Positions 41,889 to 51,758 of a stretch of 64,000 bases of DNA are shown piece by piece. Under the pieces are notes generated by a model that worked only from the letters and a program-made list of their open reading frames with translations, was not told the origin of the DNA and searched no databases. The DNA comes from Saccharothrix obliqua (GTDB lineage Bacteria; Actinomycetota; Actinomycetes; Mycobacteriales; Pseudonocardiaceae). Each line of letters starts with the position of its first letter. Within the stretch, counting starts at the first letter, position 1. The stretch lies in the NCBI RefSeq assembly GCF_019375475.1, contig NZ_JAHXGQ010000001.1, forward strand, positions 992,001 through 1,056,000, in the 5' to 3' direction. The translations under genes were made by a program, and so were the position numbers.

Positions 41889-42884
41889 TCAGCTCCCGGT
41901 GGTGGGCGGACGGCAGCGGACGGCGACCAGGTCGCCGGTCAGCACGACCCCGCCGGCCGCGTGCGGCACGACCACCGTGCTGCCCCGGCGCAGGGGGAGG
42001 TCGCCCAGCGCGCCGGAGCCCGCCAGGACCACCAGCACGGCGAACGACGGGTCGAGCACGTAAGAGCCGGACACGTGCAGGCGGTCGGCGCGGAAGAACG
42101 GGTCGGCGGCGGCGGGCAGCAGGCCCACCGACGGCGCGACCCGCGACCCGGTGCGGGTCAACAGGTCCCCGACGCGGTGCGCACGCGGGTCGACGCAGCC
42201 CAGCGCGGTGTCCAGGCCCAGGCCGAGGTGCCACGCGTCGGGGTCGGGCAGGAAACCCGCCCACTCCAGCGTGACGGAGAAGTCCGTGGGCTGCTGGAGT
42301 TCGACGATGAAGACGCCCTCGCCGATCGAGTGCGGCACGCCCGCCGGCACGAGCACCGCGTCACCGGGCTCGACCACGGCGGAGTTCAGGGCCGCCAGCA
42401 TGGCCGCCGAGTCCTGGGTGGACACCCACCGGGCCACCGCCGCGGGGCTCACGTCCTCGCGGAAACCGAGGTGCACGGTCGGCGCCGGTCCCGTCGTCGC
42501 CACCACCACCCACGCCTCCGTCTTGCCGTGGCGGCACGCCAGGTGCTCGGCCGCGAACGCGTTCGACGGGTGGCAGTGCACCGGCAGCCGCTGCCCGGCG
42601 TCGAGCAGCTTCACCAGCAACGCGGTGTCCGCGCCGAACTCCGCCACGTGCGCGTCGCCCAGCCACGCCACGGGGTCGGCACGCACCGCGTCACGCAGCC
42701 ACCGCCCGTCCGGCAGCCTGGTCAGGCCCGCCTCGCCCCGGCCGAACAACGTGGTGGTCGACGCCACCCAGTCCTCGGGCCCGGCGTCCGCCGCCGGGTC
42801 GCCACGCAGGTCCGCGATCGCCGCTCCGCCCCGGTAGAACTGCGCGGGCTGGTTGGCCGGCAGCAGGACCGGCGCGACGCTCAT
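41889..42884 (-). CDS. manA: Mannose-6-phosphate isomerase, class I
   Basis: A 331-residue cupin metalloenzyme interconverting mannose-6-phosphate and fructose-6-phosphate. The zinc site motifs are visible: LPVHCHPSNAFAAEHL with two His, GKTEAWVVV with Glu, and VPAGVPHSIGEGVFIVELQQPTDFS with His and the active region. ATG overlaps the lacI stop (ATGA). It carries imported mannose, once phosphorylated by a kinase not seen in this window, into glycolysis. Confidence 0.92.
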   Translation of the reverse strand: MSVAPVLLPANQPAQFYRGGAAIADLRGDPAADAGPEDWVASTTTLFGRGEAGLTRLPDGRWLRDAVRADPVAWLGDAHVAEFGADTALLVKLLDAGQRLPVHCHPSNAFAAEHLACRHGKTEAWVVVATTGPAPTVHLGFREDVSPAAVARWVSTQDSAAMLAALNSAVVEPGDAVLVPAGVPHSIGEGVFIVELQQPTDFSVTLEWAGFLPDPDAWHLGLGLDTALGCVDPRAHRVGDLLTRTGSRVAPSVGLLPAAADPFFRADRLHVSGSYVLDPSFAVLVVLAGSGALGDLPLRRGSTVVVPHAAGGVVLTGDLVAVRCRPPTTGS

Positions 42885-43915
42885 GGCCGCGCCTCGCCCG
42901 ACCCGCGGGCGACCAGCCGCACCGGCAGCACCACCCGCCGCGGTGGTGACGCGTCGCCGTCCAGCCGGGCGTGCAGCAGCTCCGCCGCCGCCCTGCCCAA
43001 CGCGCTCGCGTCGTGCGCGAGCACGGTCACCGGCGGCGAGAGCAGGTCCGCCAGCTCGAAGTCGTCGAAGCCCACCAGCGCCGGCCGGGCCACCGAGCCC
43101 GCCAGCGCGCGCAACGCGTGCACCGTGATCCGGTTGTTGCCGGTCACCACGGCGGTCGCCGGTTCGGCGGCGGTGGTCAGGCGGTGCAGTGCCGCGCGCA
43201 CCGAACCCGCGTCGTGCGGGCCCATCGCGACCAGCGATTCGTCGAACCGCACGCCCGCGCGCACGCACCCCTCGCGGAACCCGCGCAGGCGTTCGCCGGC
43301 GGTGTAGATGTCCGGCGCGTCGCCGAGGAACGCGATCCGCCGGTGCCCGAACGACGCCAGGTGCCGCACGGCTTCCGCGGTGCCGCCGACGTTGTCGACC
43401 AGCACGGTGTCCGCCACGACGTCACCCGCCGGCCGGTCCAGGAACACCACGGGCGTGCCCGCGCGCATCTCCGGCACCAGGTACGCGTGCTGCACCCCGG
43501 CGGGCACGATGAGCAGCCCGTCGACGCGCCGCGAGCAGAACTCCAGCGCCAGCTCGCGCTCGCGCGCCGGGTCCTCATCCGACGAACCGGTGATCACCTG
43601 CCTGCCGCGCAGCCGGGAAACCTCCTCCACGGCCCGCGTCACGCCCGAGTAGAACGGGTTGCCCACGTCCTCCAGCACCAGGCCGACCGTGCCGGTGGAC
43701 GAACCGCGGCGCAGGTTGCGCGCGCTGAGGTTGCGCCGGAACCCGAGCTGGTCGATCGCCGCGAGCACCCGGTCCGCGGTGGCCGGGTGCACGCCCGCCT
43801 CGTCGTTCACCACGCGCGAGACCGTCTTGATGCTCACGCCCGCCAGCCGCGCCACGTCGTTCATGGTGGCGCGCCGGACCTTCCGCTCCGGGTCGATCGC
43901 GGACAACGTTGTCAT
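42881..43915 (-). CDS. LacI-family repressor of the mannose locus
   Basis: A 344-residue repressor. Residues about 18-65 are the LacI headpiece (TMNDVARLAGVSIKTVSRVVNDEAGVHPATADRVLAAIDQLGFRRN), followed by a periplasmic-binding-protein-like sensor domain (GTVGLVLEDVGNPFYSGVTRAVEE ... VDGLLIVPAG). It is the first gene of the operon lacI-manA-ATPase-permease-binding protein. Its start codon at 43915 touches a perfect palindrome, so it probably represses itself and the operon. Mannose or mannobiose is the likely inducer, by context. Confidence 0.93.
   Translation of the reverse strand: MTTLSAIDPERKVRRATMNDVARLAGVSIKTVSRVVNDEAGVHPATADRVLAAIDQLGFRRNLSARNLRRGSSTGTVGLVLEDVGNPFYSGVTRAVEEVSRLRGRQVITGSSDEDPARERELALEFCSRRVDGLLIVPAGVQHAYLVPEMRAGTPVVFLDRPAGDVVADTVLVDNVGGTAEAVRHLASFGHRRIAFLGDAPDIYTAGERLRGFREGCVRAGVRFDESLVAMGPHDAGSVRAALHRLTTAAEPATAVVTGNNRITVHALRALAGSVARPALVGFDDFELADLLSPPVTVLAHDASALGRAAAELLHARLDGDASPPRRVVLPVRLVARGSGEARP
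43902..43913. promoter_or_regulatory. LacI-type operator at the lacI start codon
   Basis: GACAACGTTGTC is a perfect 12-bp palindrome with the central CG typical of LacI-family sites, and its last base is part of the lacI ATG. Binding here would block the whole leftward operon. Confidence 0.75.
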
Positions 43916-44046
43916 AGTCCGCGAATAACACACCCGGCCCCGGCTGATGTCAATGGTTCGGGGTGTCCCGAACGAGACAACACCCGTCCTGCGCCTTGAC
44001 GCACCCCGGACACCCTCCGCAAGTATGCGATTACCCGAAGTACGTG

Positions 44047-44058
44047 GACAGCGTTGTC
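44047..44058. promoter_or_regulatory. LacI-type operator upstream of GH92 gene
   Basis: GACAGCGTTGTC differs from the lacI operator at one base and lies 15 bp before the GTG of the GH92 gene at 44074, just upstream of its GAGGAGG ribosome site. The two sites are 145 bp apart, so a looped repressor tetramer is possible. Confidence 0.7.
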
Positions 44059-44073
44059 AACGAGGAGGGCACC

Positions 44074-47000
44074 GTGAGGACGGCTCTGGCGACCGCGGCG
44101 TTGGTGGCAGTCGCGCTGGTCCAACCGGTCGCGGCGCAGGCGCAGCCGGACGACCCGGCGCGCTGGGTGAACCCGTTCGTCGGCACCCAGCCGGGTGGAC
44201 CCGACCACGGCACCGGCGGCGGCGCGGGCAACACCTTCCCCGGCGCGGACGTCCCGTTCGGGATGGTGCAGTGGAGCCCGGACACGGTGACCCGCCAGCA
44301 CGGCGGCTACCACTACCCGGACAACCGGATCAAGGGCTTCAGCCTCACCCACCTGTCCGGCGCGGGCTGCTCCACGTACCAGGACATCCCGATCACGCCG
44401 TTCGCGGGCGAGGTGACCACGTCGCCCGCCGCCGACCCCAACCGCTACGTGTCGACGTTCTCGCACGCCAACGAGACCGCCGCGCCCGGCCACTACGGCG
44501 TGACGCTGGACAGCGGCACGCGGGTCGACCTGACCGTCACGCAGCGGACCGGCGTCGGTCGGTTCGCCTACCCCGGCGGCAGCACGTCCACGTTGCTGGT
44601 CAACACGTCCGGCTCGATCGCGGGCGCCGACGACGCCGAGATCACCATCGGCGCGGACAGCATCAGCGGGTGGGCCACCAGCGGGCGGTTCTGCGGTGCG
44701 GACCACCGGTACCGGGTGTACTTCCACGCCCGGTTCGACCAGGCGTTCGCGTCCGTCGGCACGTGGAAGAACGGCGCGGTGACGCCCGGCAAGACCACCG
44801 AGCGCGGCGGCTCGCCCCGCCGCGGCGACCTGGGCGACGCGCGCAAAACCCTCGCCGCTCAACACGAGGAGCGCACCGCGGGCGCCCTGGACACCACCGT
44901 CGCGGGTCCCGGCTCGGGCGGCTGGGTCACGTTCGACAACCCGGACGTGACGATGCACGTCGGCCTGTCGTTCGTCTCGGTCGACGGCGCGAAGCGGAAC
45001 CTCGAAGCGGAGAGCGCGGGCAAGTCGTTCGACGACGTCCGCACCGCCGCGCGCGCGGCGTGGAACGACCGGCTGAACCAGGTCGAGGTCACCGGCGGGA
45101 CGGATGCGCGGCGCACCGCCTTCTACACCGCGCTCTACCACTCCCTGTTGCAGCCCAACGTGTTCTCCGACGTCGACGGCCGGTACCCGGGCTTCGACGG
45201 GCGCCTCCACACCGCCGAAGGGGGCCACGCGGTCTACACGAACTTCTCCGGTTGGGACGTCTACCGCTCGGAGATGCAACTGCTGTCCCTGCTCGCGCCG
45301 AAGGAGTCGGCGGACATGGTGCGGTCCATGGTGTTGTTCGCCGAGCAGGGCGGGTCGTGGGACCGCTGGACCGTCGCCAACGGCTACACCGGCGTCATGG
45401 TCGGCGACCCCTACCACGTGATGGTGTCGACCGCGTACGCCTTCGGCGCCAAGGACTTCGACGCGAACAAGGCGTTGCTGCTCATGCTGCGCGGCGCGAC
45501 CCAACCCACGCACGGCTACCAGGAGCGCCCGGGTCTGCGCGACTACCAGGACCTCGGGTACGTCCCGGTCGCGACCGGCGGCGTGTGGGGCGCGCCCGCC
45601 ACCACCCTGGAGTACACGTCCGCCGACTTCGCCATCGCCCAGCTCGCCCGCCGCCTCGGCGACAGCGCGATCTGGCAGGCGTTCATGGCACGTGCCCAGC
45701 ACTGGCAGAACATCTTCAACCCGGCCACGGGCTACACGCAGGCACGCAACCGGGACGGTTCGTTCGTGGAGCCGTTCAACCCGGCGAGCCCGGACAACTG
45801 GGTCGAGGGCAACGCCGCCCAGTACACGTGGATGGTGCCCTACAACGCACGCGGCCTGTTCACCGCGATGGGCGGTGACGCGAAGGTCCGCGAACGGCTC
45901 GACTTCTACTTCACCAAGCTGAACGCCGGTCCCAACGAGCCGCACGCGTTCCTCGGCAACGAACCGGTCATGCACACCCCGTGGCTGTACAACTGGGCCG
46001 GCGCGCCCGCCAAGACGCAGGCCGTGGTGCGCAAGGCCGTGGACGAGCTGTTCGGCCCCGGTCCCGACGGCCTGGTCGGCAACGACGACCTCGGCCAGAT
46101 GTCGTCCTGGTACGTGTGGGCCGCGCTCGGCGTGTACCCCGCGATCCCGGGCCGCGCGGAACTGGTCGTGCACAGCCCGCTGTTCGAGGAGGTCACGATC
46201 ACCCGGCCGAACGGCAAGCCGATCGTGCTCAAGACCTCGGGCACCGGCGTGCACGTGCGTGACCTGAAGCTCGACGGCCGTGCCCAGACCCGCACCTGGC
46301 TGCCGGAGTCGCTGATCGCCAACGGCGGCGTGGTGGAGTTCGGGCTCGGCGCGGAGCCCACCGCGTGGGGCACCGGCCCGGCCGACGCGCCGCCGTCCTT
46401 CCGGGACGGTGAGATCGGGCAGCAGACGTACCTCCAGCCCGGCCGGCTGGTGCTGCCCGCGGGCGGCACCGGCGTCGTCGAGGTCGGCGCGCAGGACTTC
46501 TCCGGCCGGGGCGGCGGTGTCGCCTGGTCCGCGCAGCCACCCACCGGGATCGCGGTCACCCCGGCGAGCGGCGGCATCACCGCGCCACCGGGCGAGCGGG
46601 CGGGCCACCGGGTCCGCGTCGACGTCGCACCGGACGCCGCCGAGCGGACCCACCGCGTGCCGGTGGTGTTCTCCAACGGTCAGCGCAGCACCCTGTCGGT
46701 GCTCGTGGCCGACCCGGGCAGCCTGCGCGCGGCGTTCGACAACACCGGCACCTCGCCCGACGACGACCAGGCGATCGGCAACTTCGACGGCAGCGGGTGG
46801 AGCTACTCCCGGAAAGCACTGGGGGAGCAGGGGTTGAGCCCCGGTGCGACGGTGTCGCGGGACGGCATCCCCTACACCTGGCCGAGTTCGCCGGTCGGCG
46901 AGCCGGACAACGCCAACGCGTCCGGGCAGACCGTGGTGCTGAACGCCACCGGCACCAAGCTCGGCCTGCTCGGCAGCGCCGCGGGCGGCCGGGCGTCCGG

Positions 47001-47283
47001 CACGCTCACCGTCACCTACGCCGACGGCACGACGCAGCAGGCGGACGTCGGCTTCTCGGACTGGGCGCTGGGCGGCAACTCCGCGACGCCGCCGTCGTTC
47101 GACAACCGGGTGGTGGCCACGATGCCCTACCGGAACAGCGTCGGCGGCGAGGCGCAGCAGCTCAAGGTGTTCGTCTTCGCGACCGCGCCGATAGCGTTGT
47201 CCGGCAAGCCGGTGAAGTCGGTGACGCTGCCCGCGGGGGTGACCGGTGGCACGTTCCACGTCTTCGCCATCGGCCTGGCCTGA
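44074..47283 (+). CDS. Secreted GH92 alpha-mannosidase, multidomain
   Basis: A 1069-residue exported glycoside hydrolase removing terminal alpha-mannose, probably alpha-1,2-linked, from mannans or N-glycans. Signal peptide TALATAALVAVALVQPVAAQA; then the GH92 N-terminal domain (VNPFVGTQPGG ... GNTFPGADVPFGMVQWSPDT). The catalytic domain ends with Glu in FLGNEPVMHTPWLYN and the Asp pair in GNDDLGQMSSWYVWAALGVYP. Residues from about 780 add an Ig-like/NEW3-type domain and a C-terminal beta domain possibly binding carbohydrate. GTG start with GAGGAGGG. It is under a LacI operator and divergent from lacI. Confidence 0.93.
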   Translation: MRTALATAALVAVALVQPVAAQAQPDDPARWVNPFVGTQPGGPDHGTGGGAGNTFPGADVPFGMVQWSPDTVTRQHGGYHYPDNRIKGFSLTHLSGAGCSTYQDIPITPFAGEVTTSPAADPNRYVSTFSHANETAAPGHYGVTLDSGTRVDLTVTQRTGVGRFAYPGGSTSTLLVNTSGSIAGADDAEITIGADSISGWATSGRFCGADHRYRVYFHARFDQAFASVGTWKNGAVTPGKTTERGGSPRRGDLGDARKTLAAQHEERTAGALDTTVAGPGSGGWVTFDNPDVTMHVGLSFVSVDGAKRNLEAESAGKSFDDVRTAARAAWNDRLNQVEVTGGTDARRTAFYTALYHSLLQPNVFSDVDGRYPGFDGRLHTAEGGHAVYTNFSGWDVYRSEMQLLSLLAPKESADMVRSMVLFAEQGGSWDRWTVANGYTGVMVGDPYHVMVSTAYAFGAKDFDANKALLLMLRGATQPTHGYQERPGLRDYQDLGYVPVATGGVWGAPATTLEYTSADFAIAQLARRLGDSAIWQAFMARAQHWQNIFNPATGYTQARNRDGSFVEPFNPASPDNWVEGNAAQYTWMVPYNARGLFTAMGGDAKVRERLDFYFTKLNAGPNEPHAFLGNEPVMHTPWLYNWAGAPAKTQAVVRKAVDELFGPGPDGLVGNDDLGQMSSWYVWAALGVYPAIPGRAELVVHSPLFEEVTITRPNGKPIVLKTSGTGVHVRDLKLDGRAQTRTWLPESLIANGGVVEFGLGAEPTAWGTGPADAPPSFRDGEIGQQTYLQPGRLVLPAGGTGVVEVGAQDFSGRGGGVAWSAQPPTGIAVTPASGGITAPPGERAGHRVRVDVAPDAAERTHRVPVVFSNGQRSTLSVLVADPGSLRAAFDNTGTSPDDDQAIGNFDGSGWSYSRKALGEQGLSPGATVSRDGIPYTWPSSPVGEPDNANASGQTVVLNATGTKLGLLGSAAGGRASGTLTVTYADGTTQQADVGFSDWALGGNSATPPSFDNRVVATMPYRNSVGGEAQQLKVFVFATAPIALSGKPVKSVTLPAGVTGGTFHVFAIGLA

Positions 47284-47334
47284 GCGCGGGTGCTCCGGGT
47301 GGCCGCCCGGCAACCGGGGCAATACCGTGGGCGG

Positions 47335-49611
47335 GTGCTCCGCGCAGCCCTGGTCAGCGCACTGGTGGCCGCTATGGTGATGCCCGTGGCGGCGCACGCG
47401 CGTACGGACCCGGTCGAATCGGTGAACACGTTCATCGGCACGAAGGACGACGGCAACACGTTCCCGGGCGCGTCCGCGCCGTTCGGCATGGCCCAGTCGA
47501 GCCCGATCGGCTCGCACTACGCGGGGTGGCGGTACGACGACCCGGTGATCCGCGGTTTCGGGCACTTCTTCCTGTCCGGCGCGGGCTGCCACGAGCAGGG
47601 CGGCCTGGTGTCGGTCCTGCCGACGACCGCGCTGCCGGACTCGTTCGACCACCGCCGTTACGGCGTCGGCTACGACCACGCGGGCGAGGTCGGCACCGCC
47701 GGGTACTACCGGGTGCGGCTCGCCTCCGGCATCACCGCCGAGTCGACCGCGACCACCCGCACCGGCGTGGAGCGGTTCTCCTTCCCGGCGGGCGCGACGC
47801 CCCACGTGCTGGTGAACGTGGGGCAGGCCAACGACAAGGAGCCGGTGTCCGGCAGCTCCGTCCGGGTCGTGGACGACCGCACGCTGGCGGGAACCGTGAC
47901 GTCGCAGGCGTTCTGCGGCGGCAGGCCGTACACCACGCACTTCACCACCACGTTCGACCGGCCGTTCACCCGGACCGGCAACTGGGGCGGCGCCGAGGGC
48001 GGCGCGGGCCTGCGTGGTCAGTGGGTGGCGTTCGGGGACGGCCCGGTGACCGCCGCGACCGCGATCTCCCACGTCGACGCGGACGGCGCGGCCCGGAACC
48101 TGGTGGAGGCGGCCGGCCGCACGTTCGACGAACTCCGCGCCGCGGCCCAGGCGTCGTGGCGTGACGAACTCGGCTCGATCACCGTCGAGACCGACAACGC
48201 CGACGACCGGACCGTGTTCTACACCGCGCTGTACCACGTGCTGCTGCAACCGTTGACCGGCAACGACATCGACGGCCGCTACCGGGGTTTCGACAACCGC
48301 GTCCACACCGCCGAGGGCTGGACGTACCACGAGTTCTTCTCGCTGTGGGACACCTACCGCGCGCACAACCAGCTCATCGCGCTGCTGCGCCCCGACCGGG
48401 CGCGGGACATCGCCCGCTCGGTCCTCGCGATCGAGGAGCAGGGCGGCTGGCTGCCCCGCTGGGCGTACGCGAACCAGGAGACGAACACGATGACCGGTGA
48501 CCCGGTCACGCCGTTCCTGGTGGACCTGTGGCGGTTCGGCGCGCTGGAGGGGTTGGAGGACCGGGCGTACCGCGCGTTGCTCCGCAACGCCAACGGCGTG
48601 CCGCCCGCGTCGTCGCCGTTCGAGGGCCGCGCGGGCAACCGGTCGTACCTGGCGAGTGGGTTCGTCCAGTACGACCAGGACTTCCCGAAGAAGGGCCAGG
48701 ACGTCGACCCGCACCACGGCGCGTCCGCCACGCTCGAATACGCCCTGGCCGACTGCTCGCTGTCGGTCATGGCCGCCGCCCTCGGCCACCACGAGGACGC
48801 CCAAGCGCTCCGCCGCCGCGCCCTCAACCACCGGGCCTTGTGGGACGGCACGGTCACGGATCGCGGTTTCCGGGGCTTCCCGCGCCCGAAGACCGCCGAC
48901 GGCCGGTGGCTCACCCCGTTCACGCCGCAGGGGCGGCCCGGTTTCCACGAGGGGACCGCGTGGCAGTACCAGTGGCTGGCCCAGCACGACATCCCGGGCC
49001 TGCTGGAGCTGCTGGGCGGACGGGAACGGGCCGCCGCCCGCCTGGACGACTTCTTCGCCTACCCGGACCTCGTGGCGGACCCCGCGCGCGCGGTGCGCGA
49101 GAAGTGGGTGGTCGGCCCGTACGACTACTACAACCAGTTCCGGTACAACCCCAACAACGAACCGGACCTGCACGCGCCGTGGATGTACACGTTGATCGGC
49201 CAACCGTGGAAGACCTCCGCCGTCACCAGGGCCGCGCAGACGCTGTTCGTCAACGCGCCCAACGGCGTCACCGGGAACGACGACCTCGGCACCATGTCCG
49301 CCTGGTACGTGTTCAGCGCGCTCGGGCTCTACCCGGCCGTGCCGGGCACCGGGCAGTTCCTCCTGCACGCGCCCAGGTTCGAGCGTGCCGTGCTGCACAC
49401 CGGCAAGCCGGTGGTGATCACCGCGAACGCCACGCCCGGCCTCCAGTACGTCTCGTCCGTGCGCGTCGACCACGTCCCGAGGAACCGGGTCTGGGTCGAC
49501 CACGCCGTGCTCGCCGGCGGGGCGGAGATCGCGTTCACCCTCACCGCCGATCCGGCCGCGGCGACCTGGGGCACCGGCCCCGACGACGCACCGCGCTCCC
49601 CTTGCGGTTGA
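47335..49611 (+). CDS. Secreted GH92 alpha-mannosidase
   Basis: A 758-residue second GH92 enzyme, lacking the C-terminal extra domains of its neighbour. Signal peptide RAALVSALVAAMVMPVAAHA, N-terminal motif VNTFIGTKDDGNTFPGASAPFGMAQSSP, catalytic Glu in YNPNNEPDLHAPWMYT and Asp pair in GNDDLGTMSAWYVFSALGLYP. The start at 47335 is chosen because TACCGT lies exactly six bases upstream, so it has its own leaderless promoter 51 bp after the first GH92 stop. No LacI palindrome is seen directly before it. The different motifs suggest a different mannosidic linkage. Confidence 0.93.
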   Translation: MLRAALVSALVAAMVMPVAAHARTDPVESVNTFIGTKDDGNTFPGASAPFGMAQSSPIGSHYAGWRYDDPVIRGFGHFFLSGAGCHEQGGLVSVLPTTALPDSFDHRRYGVGYDHAGEVGTAGYYRVRLASGITAESTATTRTGVERFSFPAGATPHVLVNVGQANDKEPVSGSSVRVVDDRTLAGTVTSQAFCGGRPYTTHFTTTFDRPFTRTGNWGGAEGGAGLRGQWVAFGDGPVTAATAISHVDADGAARNLVEAAGRTFDELRAAAQASWRDELGSITVETDNADDRTVFYTALYHVLLQPLTGNDIDGRYRGFDNRVHTAEGWTYHEFFSLWDTYRAHNQLIALLRPDRARDIARSVLAIEEQGGWLPRWAYANQETNTMTGDPVTPFLVDLWRFGALEGLEDRAYRALLRNANGVPPASSPFEGRAGNRSYLASGFVQYDQDFPKKGQDVDPHHGASATLEYALADCSLSVMAAALGHHEDAQALRRRALNHRALWDGTVTDRGFRGFPRPKTADGRWLTPFTPQGRPGFHEGTAWQYQWLAQHDIPGLLELLGGRERAAARLDDFFAYPDLVADPARAVREKWVVGPYDYYNQFRYNPNNEPDLHAPWMYTLIGQPWKTSAVTRAAQTLFVNAPNGVTGNDDLGTMSAWYVFSALGLYPAVPGTGQFLLHAPRFERAVLHTGKPVVITANATPGLQYVSSVRVDHVPRNRVWVDHAVLAGGAEIAFTLTADPAAATWGTGPDDAPRSPCG

Positions 49612-49770
49612 CCGATTTCACTCTGCAGTCGACCAAGTTCACCGTGCGCGGACGGTCGGGTGCGCAGCGCCACCAGCGCAGTCGCCGAAAGTTGCGACTT
49701 GTGCTCACTTTCGTCGCTCGGCCACCCGACCGGTCCTGAACCACCCGGACGGCGGGTTACCGTGCCGGCC

Positions 49771-50685
49771 ATGACAGGGGCACGGACACAGGCCGTGGAG
49801 GTTGCGGACATCCGCAAGCACTACGGCGATCTCAAAGCGGTGGACGGCGTTTCGTTCACCGTCGCCGAGGGGGAGTTCTTCGGCATCCTCGGACCGAACG
49901 GCGCGGGCAAGACCACGACGCTGGAGATCGTGGAGGGGTTGCGGGAGCCCGATTCGGGCTCGGTGACGCTGCTCGGCGCGCAGCCGTGGCCGCGCAACGC
50001 GAAGCTGCTGCCCCGGATCGGGGTGCAGCTCCAGGCGTCGAGCTTCTTCGAGAAGCTCACCGCCCGCGAGCAACTGGAGACGTTCGGTTCGCTCTACGGC
50101 GTGCCGCCCGCGAAGGCGACGGAGATGCTGGAGCTGGTCGGCCTCAGCGACAAGGCGAACGTCCCGGAGAACAAGCTGTCCGGCGGCCAGCGGCAGCGGT
50201 TGTCCATCGCCTGCGCCCTGGTGCACGACCCGGACCTGGTGTTCCTGGACGAGCCGACCGCCGCTCTCGACCCGCAGGCGCGGCGCAACCTGTGGGACGT
50301 GCTGCGTGCCATCCAGGAGCGCGGCAAGACCATCGTCTACACGACGCACTACCTCGACGAAGCCGAGATCCTCTGCGACCGCGTGGCCATCATGGACAAG
50401 GGTCGCATCCTCGCCATGGACACCCCCGCGAAGCTCATCCGCGGTCTCGACGCGCCCACGCGCGTCTCGCTGGAGCGCGGTTCGCTCACCGTCGCGGAAG
50501 CCGAGGCGTTCCAGGGCGTCGACCACGTGCAGGAGGACGAGACGTCCCTGACGATCTCGACCCGCGAACCCGCGCCGGTGCTGTCCGCGCTCGCCGAGCG
50601 CGGTGCGCTCGACGGCCTCCAGGTGCGGACGGCCACGTTGGAGGACGTGTTCCTCAACCTGACCGGACGGGAGTACCGGGCATGA
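49771..50685 (+). CDS. ABC-2 exporter ATP-binding protein
   Basis: A 304-residue ATPase: Walker A LGPNGAGKTTTLEIV, signature LSGGQRQRLSIACAL, Walker B LVFLDEPTAALDP and H-loop VYTTHYLDEAE. The C-terminal 80 residues are the small regulatory tail usual in drug or lantibiotic-type ABC-2 exporters. ATG at 49771 has TACCGT seven bases upstream and no ribosome site, so the mRNA is probably leaderless. It overlaps the permease gene by four bases. The exported substrate is unknown. Confidence 0.93.
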   Translation: MTGARTQAVEVADIRKHYGDLKAVDGVSFTVAEGEFFGILGPNGAGKTTTLEIVEGLREPDSGSVTLLGAQPWPRNAKLLPRIGVQLQASSFFEKLTAREQLETFGSLYGVPPAKATEMLELVGLSDKANVPENKLSGGQRQRLSIACALVHDPDLVFLDEPTAALDPQARRNLWDVLRAIQERGKTIVYTTHYLDEAEILCDRVAIMDKGRILAMDTPAKLIRGLDAPTRVSLERGSLTVAEAEAFQGVDHVQEDETSLTISTREPAPVLSALAERGALDGLQVRTATLEDVFLNLTGREYRA

Positions 50686-51725
50686 CCGCGTTCAAGAGCC
50701 TGTCCGCGGCGATGGTCAAGGGCTTCCTCCGCGACAAGATGGCCCTGTTCTTCGCCTTCCTGTTCCCGTTGATGTTCCTCGTGGTGTTCGGCCTGCTGTT
50801 CGGTGACGCGGGTGGCGACAAGACGAAGATCGCCGTCGTCGGCGAGGGTCCCGTGGTCACCGCGCTCGACCAGACCGGCGTCCTGGAGTTCGAGAAGTTC
50901 GACAACCCCGACCAGGCGCGGCAGAAGGTGAACGACGGCGACCTGCCCGCCGCGGTGGTCGTGGGTGACGGCCGGGTCGACCTCACCTTCGCCGCCAGCG
51001 ACCAGGTCAAGGCGCAAACCGTCGTCGGCATCGTCTCGGGCGTGGTCGACAAGCTCAACGTGGCCGCCACCAACACACCGCCCGCGTTCGAGTTCGCGGC
51101 GAAGCCGGTGGAGGACGCCTCCCTCAAGCCGATCCAGTACCTGACGCCCGGCATCCTGTCCTGGGCGGTCGCGATCTCCGGCGTCTTCGGTTCGGCGCTG
51201 ACCCTGGTCTCGTGGCGCAAGAAGCAGGTGCTGCGCCGAATCCGGTTGGCCCCCGTCGGCCCCACGGCCGTGCTCAGCTCGCGCGTGCTGGTCAGCGTGG
51301 GCACCGCCCTCCTCCAGGGTTTGGTGTTCGTGGCCGTGGCCCTGACGCCCCCGTTCGGCCTCAAGCTGACCGGGCAGTGGTGGCTGGCGATCCCGTTGCT
51401 GATCCTGGGCACCATGGCGTTCTTCGCGATCGGGATGCTGGTGGGCGCGTTCTGCAAGACGGAGGAGGCGGCCAGCGGCGCGGCGAACCTGATCACCATG
51501 CCGATGGCCTTCCTGTCCGGCACCTTCTTCCCGGTGGAGAGCACCCCGCCGTGGCTCCAGGCCGTGTCGAACGCCTTCCCGTTGCGCCACATGAACGACG
51601 GCATGTTGGACGTCCTGGTACGGGGAAAGGGAGCAGAAGCCCTGCTCCTGCCCTCAGCGGTACTGATCGGCTTCACCTTGGTGGTCGGCTTCATCGCCGC
51701 CAAGGTCTTCCGCTGGGAGGACTAA
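50682..51725 (+). CDS. ABC-2 type exporter permease
   Basis: A 347-residue membrane protein: one N-terminal helix (ALFFAFLFPLMFLVVFGLLFG), a large extracytoplasmic loop (about 40-150), then five helices. The C-terminal LITMPMAFLSGTFFPVESTPPWLQAVSNAFPLRHMNDGM is the ABC2_membrane signature. It pairs with the ATPase at 49771. Repeat copy 2 begins 34 bp after its stop. Confidence 0.92.
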   Translation: MTAFKSLSAAMVKGFLRDKMALFFAFLFPLMFLVVFGLLFGDAGGDKTKIAVVGEGPVVTALDQTGVLEFEKFDNPDQARQKVNDGDLPAAVVVGDGRVDLTFAASDQVKAQTVVGIVSGVVDKLNVAATNTPPAFEFAAKPVEDASLKPIQYLTPGILSWAVAISGVFGSALTLVSWRKKQVLRRIRLAPVGPTAVLSSRVLVSVGTALLQGLVFVAVALTPPFGLKLTGQWWLAIPLLILGTMAFFAIGMLVGAFCKTEEAASGAANLITMPMAFLSGTFFPVESTPPWLQAVSNAFPLRHMNDGMLDVLVRGKGAEALLLPSAVLIGFTLVVGFIAAKVFRWED

Positions 51726-51758
51726 CCCCCCCGTGGGGGAACCCACACACCGATGCCC

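Noticed and set aside
43912-49503. A 5.6-kb open frame on the minus strand opposite the two GH92 genes
   Set aside because: It is antisense to two genes with signal peptides and full catalytic motifs; the product is low-complexity Arg/Val/His/Gly sequence with no domain, the usual result of high third-position GC.
49757-49770. GTTACCG upstream of the ABC exporter gene as another regulon dyad
   Set aside because: Only one arm is present; TACCGT is seven bases from the ATG and is explained as a -10 box.
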